A program made the position numbers and the translations under genes. DNA of 64,000 nucleotides from Stutzerimonas stutzeri (GTDB lineage: Bacteria > Pseudomonadota > Gammaproteobacteria > Pseudomonadales > Pseudomonadaceae). Location: contig NZ_CP046902.1 in the NCBI RefSeq assembly GCF_009789555.1, positions 1,442,001 through 1,506,000 on the forward strand, read 5' to 3'. The notes beneath the pieces are model-generated. The model had not been told where the DNA came from. It did not search any database and saw only the letters and a program-made list of their open reading frames with translations. Shown piece after piece: positions 36,415 to 45,286 of the stretch (its first letter is position 1; each line of letters opens with the position of its first letter).

Positions 36415-37494
36415 ATGGCTCTGAATACTGCTGAAGAACTGATCGAAGACATCCGCGCCGGCAAGATGGTCATCCTCATGGATGACGAGGACCGCGAGAA
36501 CGAGGGCGACATCATTGTTGCGTCCGAGTGCGTGACCGCCGAGCACATCAATTTCATGGCCCGTTTCGCGCGCGGCCTGATCTGCATGCCAATGACCCGC
36601 GAGCGCTGCGAGACCTTGCAACTGCCGCTGATGGCACCGCGCAACGGTTCGGGATTCGGCACCAAGTTCACGGTGTCGATCGAAGCGGCGGAGGGCGTGA
36701 CGACCGGCATTTCTGCGGCTGACCGTGCCCGCACCGTCCAGGCCGCCGTGGCGAAAAACGCCAAGGCGGAAGATATCGTCAGTCCCGGTCACATCTTCCC
36801 TTTGATGGCCCAACCTGGCGGCGTGCTGGCCCGCGCTGGCCACACCGAGGCGGCCTGCGATCTGGCGCGGATGGCCGGTCTCGAACCGTCCGGGGTGATC
36901 TGCGAAATCATGAACGACGACGGCACCATGGCGCGGCGTCCGGAGCTTGAGCTGTTTGCCGAGCAGCACGGCTTGAAGATCGGCACCATCGCCGACCTGA
37001 TTCACTACCGGATGATCCACGAGCGCACCGTCGAGCGAGTATCCGAACAGCCGCTGGAAACCGAGCTGGGACAGTTCAAGCTGGTCACCTATCGCGACGG
37101 CGTGGAAGACACCGTGCACATGGCGCTGACACGCGGCGAGATTTCCCCGGAGAATCCGACCCTGGTGCGCGTGCATAACATGGAGCCGTTGCGTGACCTG
37201 CTGCTGGTCACCGTGCCGGGCCGCTGGAGCCTGCGCGCCGCGATGAGCGAAGTGGCCAAGGCCGGTAGCGGTGTGGTGCTGTTGCTGGGCAATCCCCTGA
37301 CCGGTCCGCAGTTGCTGGCCCAGCTCAACCGTCAGCAGTTGCCCACGCCCGCGACCTACAGCACGGTAGGCGCCGGCTCGCAGATTCTCCGGGACCTCGG
37401 CGTGCGCAAGATGCGCCTGATGAGTTCGCCCATGAAGTTCAATGCGATATCCGGCTTCGATCTGGAAGTTGTAGAATACCTGCCCGCTGAGTAA
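36415..37494 (+). CDS. ribBA: RibBA-like: DHBP synthase with degenerate GTP cyclohydrolase II domain
   Basis: The 359-aa protein starts with an intact 3,4-dihydroxy-2-butanone-4-phosphate synthase domain ('MDDEDRENEGDIIVASE', 'TDRD-like' substrate loop, 'GHIFPLMAQPGGVLARAGHT'). The C-terminal part aligns with GTP cyclohydrolase II but lacks the zinc cysteines: where RibA has 'HSECLTGD...RCDCG' this protein reads 'HNMEPLRDLLLVTVPGR'. It is therefore probably only a DHBP synthase, and GTP cyclohydrolase activity comes from the separate ribA at 41,002. This degenerate arrangement is usual in Pseudomonas. Confidence 0.9.
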   Translation: MALNTAEELIEDIRAGKMVILMDDEDRENEGDIIVASECVTAEHINFMARFARGLICMPMTRERCETLQLPLMAPRNGSGFGTKFTVSIEAAEGVTTGISAADRARTVQAAVAKNAKAEDIVSPGHIFPLMAQPGGVLARAGHTEAACDLARMAGLEPSGVICEIMNDDGTMARRPELELFAEQHGLKIGTIADLIHYRMIHERTVERVSEQPLETELGQFKLVTYRDGVEDTVHMALTRGEISPENPTLVRVHNMEPLRDLLLVTVPGRWSLRAAMSEVAKAGSGVVLLLGNPLTGPQLLAQLNRQQLPTPATYSTVGAGSQILRDLGVRKMRLMSSPMKFNAISGFDLEVVEYLPAE

Positions 37495-37619
37495 GGGCTG
37501 CCGCGCGACGCGCCTGCCAGGTGGCGTTCTCGCCTTGCCTGTCCGGGGCGCGACGCGCTGCTCCGCCGGGCTGCTTTTTTTGCCCACAAGCTCTTTAACG
37601 CTATATGAGATTGTTCCCA

Positions 37620-38096
37620 ATGACACTGAAGACCATCGAAGGTACCTTCATCGCCCCGCAGGGCAAGTACGCCCTGGTAGTGGGACGCTTCAACAGCTTC
37701 GTCGTCGAAAGCCTGGTGAGCGGCGCCGTCGACGCGCTGGTGCGCCACGGCATTCGTGAAGACGCCATCACCCTCATCCGTGCACCGGGTGCCTTCGAAA
37801 TCCCGCTGGTGGCGCAAAAGGTCGCCCAGCAAGGCGAATACGACGCCATCATCGCGCTCGGCGCGGTCATTCGGGGCGGCACTCCGCACTTCGAGTACGT
37901 CGCCGGCGAGTGCACCAAGGGCTTGTCCCAGGTGTCCATGGAATTCGGCGTGCCGGTCGCCTTCGGCGTATTGACGGTCGATTCCATCGAACAGGCCATC
38001 GAGCGCTCCGGCACCAAGGCTGGCAACAAGGGTGCCGAAGCGGCGCTGTCCGCTCTGGAAATGGTGAGTCTGCTGGCGCAGCTGGAGGCCAAGTGA
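37620..38096 (+). CDS. ribH: 6,7-dimethyl-8-ribityllumazine synthase
   Basis: The 158-aa protein shows 'VVGRFNSFVVESLVSGAVD', 'VRAPGAFEIPL'-like 'IRAPGAFEIPLVAQKVAQ', and 'ALGAVIRGGTPHFEYVAGE', containing the family's catalytic histidine. It forms the lumazine from the RibD and RibBA products. The ATG at 37,620 gives the standard length; the frame is open 15 bases further up. The 125-bp gap from ribBA has GC-rich inverted segments and a run of seven Ts at about 37,575-37,581 and may attenuate transcription. Its stop overlaps the nusB start. Confidence 0.95.
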   Translation: MTLKTIEGTFIAPQGKYALVVGRFNSFVVESLVSGAVDALVRHGIREDAITLIRAPGAFEIPLVAQKVAQQGEYDAIIALGAVIRGGTPHFEYVAGECTKGLSQVSMEFGVPVAFGVLTVDSIEQAIERSGTKAGNKGAEAALSALEMVSLLAQLEAK

Positions 38097-38578
38097 GCCT
38101 GAATCGCGACGACAGCCAGGACGCTCCGCAGCCCAAGGCCAAGGGTAAGATCGCCACGCGCCGGGTCGCACGCAGCCTGGCGATGCAGGCGCTGTACCAA
38201 TGGCATATGGCGGGCCAGAGCCTCAATGAGATCGAGGCGCAGTTTCGCGTCGACAACGACTTCTCCGGCGTTGACGGCAATTATTTCCATGAACTGCTGA
38301 CCGGCGTCGCGCGTGCCAAGACCGAAGTGGATGGCGCCATCACGCCGCATCTCGACCGGCCTCTGGACGAACTCGACCCCGTGGAGCTTGCGATCCTGCG
38401 CCTGTCCACCTACGAATTGATGCAGCGCATCGACGTGCCTTATCGGGTGGTCATCAACGAGGGCATCGAGCTGGCCAAGGTGTTCGGTGCCACGGACGGG
38501 CACAAGTTCGTCAACGGTGTGCTGGACAAGCTGGCCCCCAGCCTGCGCAGTGCCGAGGTCGGCGCTCACAAGCGCTGA
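38093..38578 (+). CDS. nusB: transcription antitermination factor NusB
   Basis: The 161-aa all-helical protein has 'RRVARSLAMQALYQWHMAG' at its start and the conserved 'ELAILRLSTYELMQRIDVPY' and 'VINEGIELAKVFGATDGHKF' toward the end, as in NusB. With NusE it binds boxA RNA for rRNA antitermination. It starts at GTG in the overlap with ribH; the frame is open upstream within ribH but without coding meaning. The N-terminal 20 residues are charged and variable. Confidence 0.95.
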   Translation: MSLNRDDSQDAPQPKAKGKIATRRVARSLAMQALYQWHMAGQSLNEIEAQFRVDNDFSGVDGNYFHELLTGVARAKTEVDGAITPHLDRPLDELDPVELAILRLSTYELMQRIDVPYRVVINEGIELAKVFGATDGHKFVNGVLDKLAPSLRSAEVGAHKR

Positions 38579-38592
38579 GTTCGCACAGCCTG

Positions 38593-39552
38593 ATGGGTGA
38601 GTTCGAGCTGATCCGCCAGTACTTCGCCGCCGCCGCTTGTGCCAGGGTCGGCGGCGATGTCGTGTTGGGCATCGGCGACGATTGCGCCTTGCTGGCGTTG
38701 CCGGCGGGCGAGCAGTTGGCGGTTTCCAGCGACACGCTGACTGCCGGCATCCATTTCCCCGATCCCTGCGACCCTTACCTGCTCGGACAGCGCGCCCTGG
38801 CGGTTTCCACCAGCGACCTGGCGGGAATGGGTGCTACGCCGATCGGTTTTACCCTGGCACTGACATTGCCCGAGGCCGATCCCGGCTGGCTCGCCGAATT
38901 CGCCCGAGGCCTCGATGCGATGGCGGCGGGCTGCGCCATGCGCCTGATCGGCGGCGATACCACGCGCGGCCCGCTGAGCATGACGTTGACGGTATTTGGC
39001 CGGCTCCCGGCCGGCCAGGGTCTGTTGCGCAGCGGCGCGCAGCCAGGCGATCTGCTGTGCGTCGGCGGGGCGCTGGGTGACGCCGCCGGTGCGCTGCCGC
39101 TCGTCCTGGGCGAACGCGAACAGGGCACCGCGGAGGCGGCGGCGCTGCTCCGACGCTACTGGTTGCCACAACCGCAGCTGGCGCTGGGACAGGCCTTGCG
39201 CGGCAAGGCGAGCGCGGCGCTGGACATTTCCGATGGGCTGCTCGCCGACTGTGGTCACATGGCCACTGCGTCCGGCGTGCTGCTGCGTATCGAGCAGCAG
39301 AAGCTACCGTTGTCGGATGCGCTGGTGCGGTTCGCCGGTCGTGATCAGGCGTTGCAGTATGGCCTGACCGGCGGCGATGACTATGTGCTGGCGTTTACCC
39401 TGCCCACCGAAGCGTTGCAGGCGCTGCAGGCCGAAGGCTGGTTGCTGCATGTGATCGGGGACGTCGCGGTCGGCGCGGGTGTGCAATTGCTCAATGCCGA
39501 TGGCCAGGCGATCACGCTTGCCAGCCAGGGGTACAACCATTTCAGTGGCTGA
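38593..39552 (+). CDS. thiL: thiamine-monophosphate kinase
   Basis: The 319-aa protein begins 'GEFELIRQYFA' and has the acidic metal site 'GIGDDCALL', 'STSDLAGMGATPIGFTLAL', 'RLIGGDTTRGPL' and 'ALDISDGLLAD', all typical of ThiL. It phosphorylates thiamine monophosphate to the active diphosphate. It is 14 bp after nusB and probably in the same transcript. Confidence 0.95.
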   Translation: MGEFELIRQYFAAAACARVGGDVVLGIGDDCALLALPAGEQLAVSSDTLTAGIHFPDPCDPYLLGQRALAVSTSDLAGMGATPIGFTLALTLPEADPGWLAEFARGLDAMAAGCAMRLIGGDTTRGPLSMTLTVFGRLPAGQGLLRSGAQPGDLLCVGGALGDAAGALPLVLGEREQGTAEAAALLRRYWLPQPQLALGQALRGKASAALDISDGLLADCGHMATASGVLLRIEQQKLPLSDALVRFAGRDQALQYGLTGGDDYVLAFTLPTEALQALQAEGWLLHVIGDVAVGAGVQLLNADGQAITLASQGYNHFSG

Positions 39553-39591
39553 GCAGGTCGACCGCTCCGCCCGGACACAGAGGACCACCGT

Positions 39592-40092
39592 TTGACCGAT
39601 TCCCTGCAGCCCACCGCCGACCCGATACCGCTATCGGTATGGAGCAATCCCTGGCACAACCTGGCGTTCGGCCTGGGCTCCGGAACATTGCCGAAGGCGC
39701 CCGGGACCTGGGGCTCGCTGGTGGCGCTGGCATTCGTCCCGTTGTGGCAGATTCTGCCCGACTGGGGCTACGGGCTGGTGATCATGCTCAGCATGCTGTT
39801 CGGCATCTGGCTGTGCGGCAAGGTCGCCCGGGACCTGGGCGTCCACGATCATGAAGGCATCGTCTGGGACGAATTCGCCGGGATCTGGATCACCTTCTGG
39901 CTGGTGCCTGCTGGCTGGTATTGGCTGCTGCTCGGCTTCGTCGTGTTTCGCCTGCTGGATATCCTCAAACCCTGGCCGATCAGTTGGGTGGACCGGCATG
40001 TACACGGTGGGTTGGGAATCATGCTCGACGATATTCTCGCCGGTTTCGCGGCGTGCGGCCTGATGCACCTCGCGGTCCTGTGGCTGGGTTGA
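39592..40092 (+). CDS. pgpA: phosphatidylglycerophosphatase A
   Basis: The 166-aa membrane protein has 'GLGSGTLPKAPGTWGSLVA' and 'HDHEGIVWDEFAGIWI', the catalytic acidic region of PgpA, and three to four membrane helices. It removes the phosphate from phosphatidylglycerol phosphate. TTG is the likely start, with AGAGGA upstream. It closes the nusB-thiL-pgpA group. Confidence 0.9.
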   Translation: MTDSLQPTADPIPLSVWSNPWHNLAFGLGSGTLPKAPGTWGSLVALAFVPLWQILPDWGYGLVIMLSMLFGIWLCGKVARDLGVHDHEGIVWDEFAGIWITFWLVPAGWYWLLLGFVVFRLLDILKPWPISWVDRHVHGGLGIMLDDILAGFAACGLMHLAVLWLG

Positions 40093-40177
40093 GCCACGGG
40101 CTGTGCGGCGGGTCGCTGTCCGGGCGGGCCGGTCATGGAACAATCACGCTTCGTCGCGATTCAAGGAGCCGTCACCG

Positions 40178-40825
40178 ATGCGTCCCATAGCCCTGCTGCT
40201 CGCCGCCTTGTCGTCGAGCCTCTGCCTGCTGGCGGTGGCGGCGCCGCACGTACAGGTGGTCGGCCTGTTTCCCGGTGCTGCCGTGGTGAACGTCGATGGC
40301 CAACGCAAACTGGTGCGGGTTGGCCAGTTGGGGCCGGGCGGCGTCGAGGTGGTCAGCGCCGATGCGCAGGGCGCGGTGCTCCGGGTCGACGGCGTCGAGC
40401 GCAGCTATGCCCTCAGTCGTGAACTCAGTAGCGGCTTCGCCGAGCCCGACCGACGCCAGCTGAGTATCGCGCAGGGGCGTGGCGGGCATTACTGGGTAGC
40501 CGGTTCGATCAACGGGCAATCGGTGCAGTTTCTGGTCGATACGGGAGCCACTTCGGTTGCGATCAACGAAATCCAGGCGCGACGTCTGGGCATCGATTAC
40601 CGCGTCGATGGCAGGCAGATGGTGGTCAGCACTGCCAGCGGCACGGCCAAGGCCTGGCGGGTGCACCTCAATAGCGTCAAGGTCGGTGCTATCGACGTGC
40701 TGGGTGTCGAGGCGGTGGTGATAGAGGGCGCAGCGCCGACTGAGGTTTTGCTCGGCATGAGCTTTCTCGGACGGGTCAGTTGGCGCGAGGATCAGGGCGT
40801 CCTGAGGCTCGAGTCGAAGATATGA
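40178..40825 (+). CDS. retropepsin-like aspartic protease (TIGR02281 type)
   Basis: The 215-aa protein has a signal peptide (MRPIALLLAALSSSLCLLAV), an N-terminal small domain, and a retropepsin fold with 'GQSVQFLVDTGATSVAIN' (catalytic DTG, about residues 123-125). The second flap is 'LLGMSFLGRV'. It would act as a dimer in the periplasm. The start at 40,178 has an AAGGAG ribosome site; a longer frame from 40,103 overlaps upstream sequence without coding character. Confidence 0.8.
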   Translation: MRPIALLLAALSSSLCLLAVAAPHVQVVGLFPGAAVVNVDGQRKLVRVGQLGPGGVEVVSADAQGAVLRVDGVERSYALSRELSSGFAEPDRRQLSIAQGRGGHYWVAGSINGQSVQFLVDTGATSVAINEIQARRLGIDYRVDGRQMVVSTASGTAKAWRVHLNSVKVGAIDVLGVEAVVIEGAAPTEVLLGMSFLGRVSWREDQGVLRLESKI

Positions 40826-41001
40826 GCGCTGCCAGAGGTTTCTGTCAGCCGTCGTCCGGGTTTGCCAGCTGTAGATGAACCGTAGAGCGTTACGACCGGT
40901 CAGGGCGTGACTGGCGACACGGCGGCTACCAAAGCTCTTCCAGCTTCCAGCTTGCGGTTGCTGTTATAATGTCCGCTTTTCTGCCTTCTGGAGTTTCTCC
41001 G

Positions 41002-41619
41002 GTGTCTGTCGTGTTCGTCGCCGCTTCCAAATTGCCGACGCCGTTCGGCGTGTTCACCATGCATGGTTTTCTCGATCAGGACACTGGCAAGGAACATGTC
41101 GTACTGACCCTGGGCGATGTTGCCAACGGTCAGCCCGTCCTGGGTCGTCTGCATTCCGAATGCCTGACCGGTGATGCCCTGTTCAGTTTGCGCTGCGATT
41201 GCGGCTTCCAGCTCGAAGCCGCGCTCAGAGCCATTGCCGAAGAGGGGCGCGGGGCGCTGCTCTATCTCCGCCAGGAAGGCCGTGGTATCGGCCTGCTGAA
41301 CAAGATTCGCGCCTACGAATTGCAGGATGGCGGCGCCGACACGGTCGAGGCCAATGAACGCCTCGGTTTCGCCCCCGACATGCGCGACTACGCGATCTGC
41401 CTGCCGATGCTCGAACACCTGGGCATCGCCGAGATCAAGCTGATGACCAACAACCCGCGCAAGGTCAAAGCCCTGCAGGGATTCGGCATCCGTATCGCCG
41501 AGCGCATGCCGCTACAGATCGCGCACAACCCGCATAATCGCAAGTATCTCGCCACCAAGGCCGGCAAGCTCGGCCATATGCTCGGCGAAATTCACCAGGG
41601 CGAAGCCGAGCAGTCGTGA
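41002..41619 (+). CDS. ribA: GTP cyclohydrolase II
   Basis: The 205-aa protein has the intact zinc site C54, C65, C67 in 'LHSECLTGDALFSLRCDCG', the 'EEGRGALLYLRQEGRGIGL' GTP loop and 'MTNNPRKVKAL'. It makes the first committed riboflavin precursor from GTP and supplies what the degenerate RibBA lacks. GTG 41,002 gives the family start, VSVVFVAASKLPTPFG. Its stop overlaps the next gene. Confidence 0.95.
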   Translation: MSVVFVAASKLPTPFGVFTMHGFLDQDTGKEHVVLTLGDVANGQPVLGRLHSECLTGDALFSLRCDCGFQLEAALRAIAEEGRGALLYLRQEGRGIGLLNKIRAYELQDGGADTVEANERLGFAPDMRDYAICLPMLEHLGIAEIKLMTNNPRKVKALQGFGIRIAERMPLQIAHNPHNRKYLATKAGKLGHMLGEIHQGEAEQS

Positions 41620-42023
41620 ACCGCACGGCTATCCGCCGCCAGTTGGGGTTCGATGGCTGGCGCTATCTCTTGCTCATCGTCGTTCCGGTGCTCGTCACCC
41701 GCCTGCTTCCCCAATGGGGCGATCAGCTCGCGGTGCCGATGTTTTTTGCCGGTCTCGCCACGCTGTTTCTCACGCTGCCTCGTTTCACCGCCTTCAAACA
41801 CGCCCTGATCGCCACTGAAAAAGAGCTGGGAAGCGCTGCCGAAGCGTCCGCCTGGGCGGCGTTGCGCGCCGTCCGCTTGCGTGCTTTGCGAACCGCCGCG
41901 CTACCGGCATGGCTCGCGGCGATCGGGACGCCGCTCGGCCTGGAGCCCGTCGCGCAGCTGTTGCTGGTCTGCGCCAGCCTGGTCCTGCTGGTGCTCTATC
42001 GCATTCCGCGTCAGTTGCAATGA
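41616..42023 (+). CDS. small membrane protein of unknown function
   Basis: The 135-aa product has three or four hydrophobic segments ('WRYLLLIVVPVLVTRLL', 'PMFFAGLATLFLTLP', 'QLLLVCASLVLLVLYRI') and a basic loop. I do not recognise the family. It is coupled on both sides: the GTG start overlaps the ribA stop and its stop overlaps the cobalamin-binding gene start. It probably belongs to one transcript with ribA and the btuF-like gene; a link to cobalamin uptake is a guess from position. Confidence 0.65.
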   Translation: MNRTAIRRQLGFDGWRYLLLIVVPVLVTRLLPQWGDQLAVPMFFAGLATLFLTLPRFTAFKHALIATEKELGSAAEASAWAALRAVRLRALRTAALPAWLAAIGTPLGLEPVAQLLLVCASLVLLVLYRIPRQLQ

Positions 42024-42832
42024 TGCGGACCGTGCGCGCGCTGCTGGTGGCCGTCGCGGTGTCGATCTCGCCGTTGCTGGCGGCCACGGAGCGGGTGGTC
42101 AGCCTGGCGCCGTCGCTCAGCGAAATCATGCTGGAACTCGACGCCGGCGATCTGCTGGTGGGGGTGCTCGACGGCGGTGAGCGGCCTGATGCGCTGGCCG
42201 ATCTGCCTTCGGTGGGGCGCCTGGGCCAGTTGGAAATGGAGAGCCTTCTGGCGCTTCGGCCGACGCTGGTATTGCTCTGGCCTGACAGCATCAGCCAGGC
42301 GCAACGAGATCAACTGACGCAGTTCGGCATACCGGTGCTCATTGCTCGACCGTCCTCGCTGGCCCAATTGTCCGAGCAGTTCGCCGTGATTGGCGAGCGT
42401 GTCGGGCGCGCCCGGCAGGGTCGCAGGCTGCAGCGACAATTCAGCCAGGGGCTGGACCAGCTACGCCAGCGTTATCACCGGGAGCGCCCGTTGGCGGTGT
42501 TCTACCAGATATGGAACCGCCCGCTGTACACCCTTGGCGGTCAACAGATCATCAGCGACGCCATCGAGGTGTGCGGCGGCCGCAACGTGTTTGCCGATCT
42601 CCGACTGCCGGCCCCGCAGGTCAGCGTCGAATCCGTACTGTCGCGTAACCCGGACGTGATCCTCGCCGGTAGCGGCGCTCAGCTTTCAGAATGGATGGCC
42701 TGGCCGCAGCTCGCCGCAGTCCGCGAGGGGCGGTTGCTGGAAGTGCCGGACAAGGGGCTGGAACGGCCGAGTTTCCAGATGCTCGAGGCGATCGGCAAGC
42801 TCTGCGCCGTGATCGCCCAGGCCGCGCCCTGA
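42020..42832 (+). CDS. btuF: BtuF-like periplasmic cobalamin-binding protein
   Basis: The 270-aa protein has a signal peptide (MMRTVRALLVAVAVSIS) and a helical-backbone binding fold with 'RVVSLAPSLSEIMLELDAGD' and 'PLYTLGGQQIISDAIEVCGG', close to BtuF. It would deliver vitamin B12 to an ABC importer; btuC/btuD are not in the window. It is convergent with btuB, the outer-membrane receptor 22 bp away, supporting the cobalamin role. Confidence 0.8.
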   Translation: MMRTVRALLVAVAVSISPLLAATERVVSLAPSLSEIMLELDAGDLLVGVLDGGERPDALADLPSVGRLGQLEMESLLALRPTLVLLWPDSISQAQRDQLTQFGIPVLIARPSSLAQLSEQFAVIGERVGRARQGRRLQRQFSQGLDQLRQRYHRERPLAVFYQIWNRPLYTLGGQQIISDAIEVCGGRNVFADLRLPAPQVSVESVLSRNPDVILAGSGAQLSEWMAWPQLAAVREGRLLEVPDKGLERPSFQMLEAIGKLCAVIAQAAP

Positions 42833-42854
42833 CCGAGCGCGGCCATGCCGGGTG

Positions 42855-44723
42855 CTAGAGCGCAGGCGTCCAGATGACCGCGAGCAGGCCGGTGCGGCCC
42901 TGCTCGCGGTAACCGTAGACGCTGTCCATGTCACCGAAGGTGCGCTGATACAGCGCCTGGTGATAGTCCTTGTCCAGCACATTCTCAAGCTTGGCTTCCC
43001 AGCGCAGTTCGGTGGTGGCCTGCCAACTGGTGCGCAGGTCCAGCACCGCGTAGCCCGGCACGGTGCTGCGCTCGGACTGGAAGCTCGCATTGGTGCCGCC
43101 ATCATCGAAGCGCTGGCTGAACGCCTGCCAGGTCGCGCCGACACCAAACGCACCGAACTGGCGGTCCATGTCCAGGCTCAGCGTACGCTTGGCGCGGCGT
43201 TGCAGTACCCGGCCGCTGTCGCGGTCGCGCGGGTCGATGATGCTAACCCCCAGATTGGCCTGCCAGCCCAGCAGTTCGCGGGCCACGCTGGCCTCGAAAC
43301 CGTTGATCCGGGCATGGTCGACGTTCTCCATCTGCCTTCCACCCCAGGCAATCATCTTTTCGGCGTCTGTGCGGTAAATCGAGGCTTCGAGTTGCGTTCC
43401 GTCGAAATCAGCGCGCCATTGCAGTTCATACGTCTTCGAAGTTTCCGGCTCCAGATCGGGATTGGGTCCCCAGGCTGGCGGCGCATAGAGATCGGTGAAC
43501 GTCGGCGCGCGAAATCCTTCGCCGTAACTCAGTATCCAGCGCTGCGAGGCGCCCACGGGCAGACTGAAGGCCGCATTCCAGCTGTTGTGCGTGCCGAACT
43601 GCTGGTTGTCGTCATGGCGCAGGCCAATCTCCGTGCCGAACGTGTCGCCCTGATAGCTGTGCTGGGCGAAGAAGGCGAGGTTGTCTCGGCTGTCTTCCTG
43701 ATACGGCGTCGACGCATCCAGGCGATCTTCATACCAGTCACTCCCGAGCGCCAACTGATGGTGTTCGGTGAGCGAGACGCGGTTGATCCAGGAGGCCGAA
43801 TGGCGCGTGGTTTCCAGCAGACTGTCGTTGTAGGCCGAGCCCACCGCGCGGTTGCGGTCGAAGCTGCGGCCCAACTCCACGCGGCTGCTCCATCGCTCGC
43901 TCAGTTGTCCGTCGAGGTAGCCACTGTAGCTGCTGACGCGAAACCTGTCCTCGGGCGTGCCGGGGGCGAACTCGTAGGCGTCGTCGTATTCGTTCTTGCC
44001 GCGCTGGTCGTTGAGGCTCAGGCCGGCTTGCCAGTCGGCATCGAATTGATGGTCGAGTTTCAGGTGCAGGGCCTTGGTGCGCTGACCGTCGTCGTCGCGG
44101 TCGGCGCCTCGGTTGTCCCGAGTGATGTCGAAGCCGTCGCGCTCATCGAGGCTGGCGCCGAGGTGCATCCGAGTCTGTCGCGTACCGGCTGACAGGCTCA
44201 GGCTGCGCTGGAAGGTCCTGTCGCTGCCGGCCGCCAGGCGTATTTGTGGCGCCAGGCCCGGTTCGCCGCCGCGCGTGAATATCTGGATGACGCCGCCGAT
44301 CGCATCGGCACCGTAGAGTGAGGAGCGCGGGCCGCGGATGACCTCGATGCGCTCGACGTTATCGATGGCCAGGTAATCGAGGCGGGCAAAGCCGCTGGTG
44401 GCCGAAGAGATGCGCTGGCCGTCCAGCAGGACCAGGGTTTGTGCCGTGCCGGTGCCGCGCAGCGACAGGGAGGGCAACCCGCCGGCGCTGCCGACGAGCA
44501 CGCCGGGCACGCGGCGGAGCAGTTCGGGCACGCTGCGCGCCTGCAGACGCTCGATATCGGCACGGGTGAATACGGTGTTGGCGGCGGTAGCCTGCGCACG
44601 GGACTCGGCCTGACGCGCCGAGGTAATGAGCATGTTCGGCAGCTCATGCCGGGCATCGGTGGCAAAGGCTTGTGCGCCGGGCAGCAGCGCCACGGCCAAG
44701 GCAAGACGGGACAGTTTCATCAA
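42855..44723 (-). CDS. btuB: TonB-dependent cobalamin receptor BtuB
   Basis: The 622-aa outer-membrane protein has a signal peptide, a TonB-box/plug region ('TVFTRADIERLQARSVPELL', 'LSLRGTGTAQTLVLLDGQRI', 'IERIEVIRGPRSSLYGADAI') and a 22-strand barrel ending in 'AVIWTPAL' without a terminal aromatic residue, slightly unusual for a barrel. Length and plug match BtuB. It is preceded by a cobalamin riboswitch, which settles the substrate. Confidence 0.9.
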   Translation of the reverse strand: MMKLSRLALAVALLPGAQAFATDARHELPNMLITSARQAESRAQATAANTVFTRADIERLQARSVPELLRRVPGVLVGSAGGLPSLSLRGTGTAQTLVLLDGQRISSATSGFARLDYLAIDNVERIEVIRGPRSSLYGADAIGGVIQIFTRGGEPGLAPQIRLAAGSDRTFQRSLSLSAGTRQTRMHLGASLDERDGFDITRDNRGADRDDDGQRTKALHLKLDHQFDADWQAGLSLNDQRGKNEYDDAYEFAPGTPEDRFRVSSYSGYLDGQLSERWSSRVELGRSFDRNRAVGSAYNDSLLETTRHSASWINRVSLTEHHQLALGSDWYEDRLDASTPYQEDSRDNLAFFAQHSYQGDTFGTEIGLRHDDNQQFGTHNSWNAAFSLPVGASQRWILSYGEGFRAPTFTDLYAPPAWGPNPDLEPETSKTYELQWRADFDGTQLEASIYRTDAEKMIAWGGRQMENVDHARINGFEASVARELLGWQANLGVSIIDPRDRDSGRVLQRRAKRTLSLDMDRQFGAFGVGATWQAFSQRFDDGGTNASFQSERSTVPGYAVLDLRTSWQATTELRWEAKLENVLDKDYHQALYQRTFGDMDSVYGYREQGRTGLLAVIWTPAL

Positions 44724-44825
44724 AATCGATCCTCAAAAGTTCAGCGCTTTTGAGGAGGGCAGGAACAAGCGTGCAGCCGGGCGCGACGCTTGACGGTGCT
44801 GCCCTCCGCAACACCAGTCGAATCC

Positions 44826-45012
44826 GCCAGGCCGGTCTCCGGGCTTTCGACACGCACCCGGCTCGCCTTCCCATGCTGGGCACAGTGGCGGTTGAGCGGG
44901 CGGTGATCCTGCGGATCACGGTCGATTACCGTTGCGGGGGCAGCGCCGGCCTTGCTCTTGCGAGCGCACCGGCTTCCCGTTTAATGCGGACCTTGCGGTC
45001 ATGCACACCTGG
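44826..45012 (-). ncRNA. cobalamin (B12) riboswitch upstream of btuB
   Basis: Read on the minus strand, the segment has the consensus blocks 'AAACGGGAAGCCGGTGCG', 'GCTGCCCCCGCAACGGTAA', the B12 box 'GCCACTGTGC', 'GGGAAGGCG' and 'AGCCCGGAGACCGGCC'. It lies about 100 bp before the btuB start, so adenosylcobalamin binding would repress btuB. The remaining leader could pair with the ribosome site. Confidence 0.95.
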
Positions 45013-45189
45013 GCGGATCAGAAAATCGCGGGAACCTTAAGGGCTGTTCCGAAGAAATACAAGCAAAGCGCTAGCACCAGGACAAAGCGACGCGCTGTAT
45101 AGAGCGGCGGTCCGGCCATGGCGCAGCGCGTCGAGTCCGCGATGGACCGGGCGTGGCGACGCCCGTTGCTGGCTTCGCTGTTCGAAAGG

Positions 45190-45208
45190 CGGCCCGGGAG
45201 CCGGGCCG
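45190..45208 (-). terminator. GC-rich hairpin downstream of dxs
   Basis: An 8-bp perfect stem CGGCCCGG/CCGGGCCG with a 3-nt loop lies about 80 bp after the dxs stop. A second stem, CGGGCGT/ACGCCCG, follows at 45,148-45,165. Only short T runs come after them on the minus strand, so intrinsic termination would be weak. Confidence 0.4.
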
Positions 45209-45286
45209 ATCACACGCGCTTCAGGTCGTTCGACGCGTGCACGGGAAGGTTGAGGCGCTGCCTCCGGGCGGCATCGACCGGTGCCG

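Noticed and set aside
35689..37626. 645-aa minus-strand frame opposite ribE and ribBA
   Set aside because: Both riboflavin genes have conserved catalytic motifs on the plus strand; the antisense frame has none.
42852..44192. 446-aa open frame on the plus strand opposite btuB
   Set aside because: Antisense to btuB, with composition explained by the barrel gene's codon bias; the riboswitch supports btuB as the real gene.
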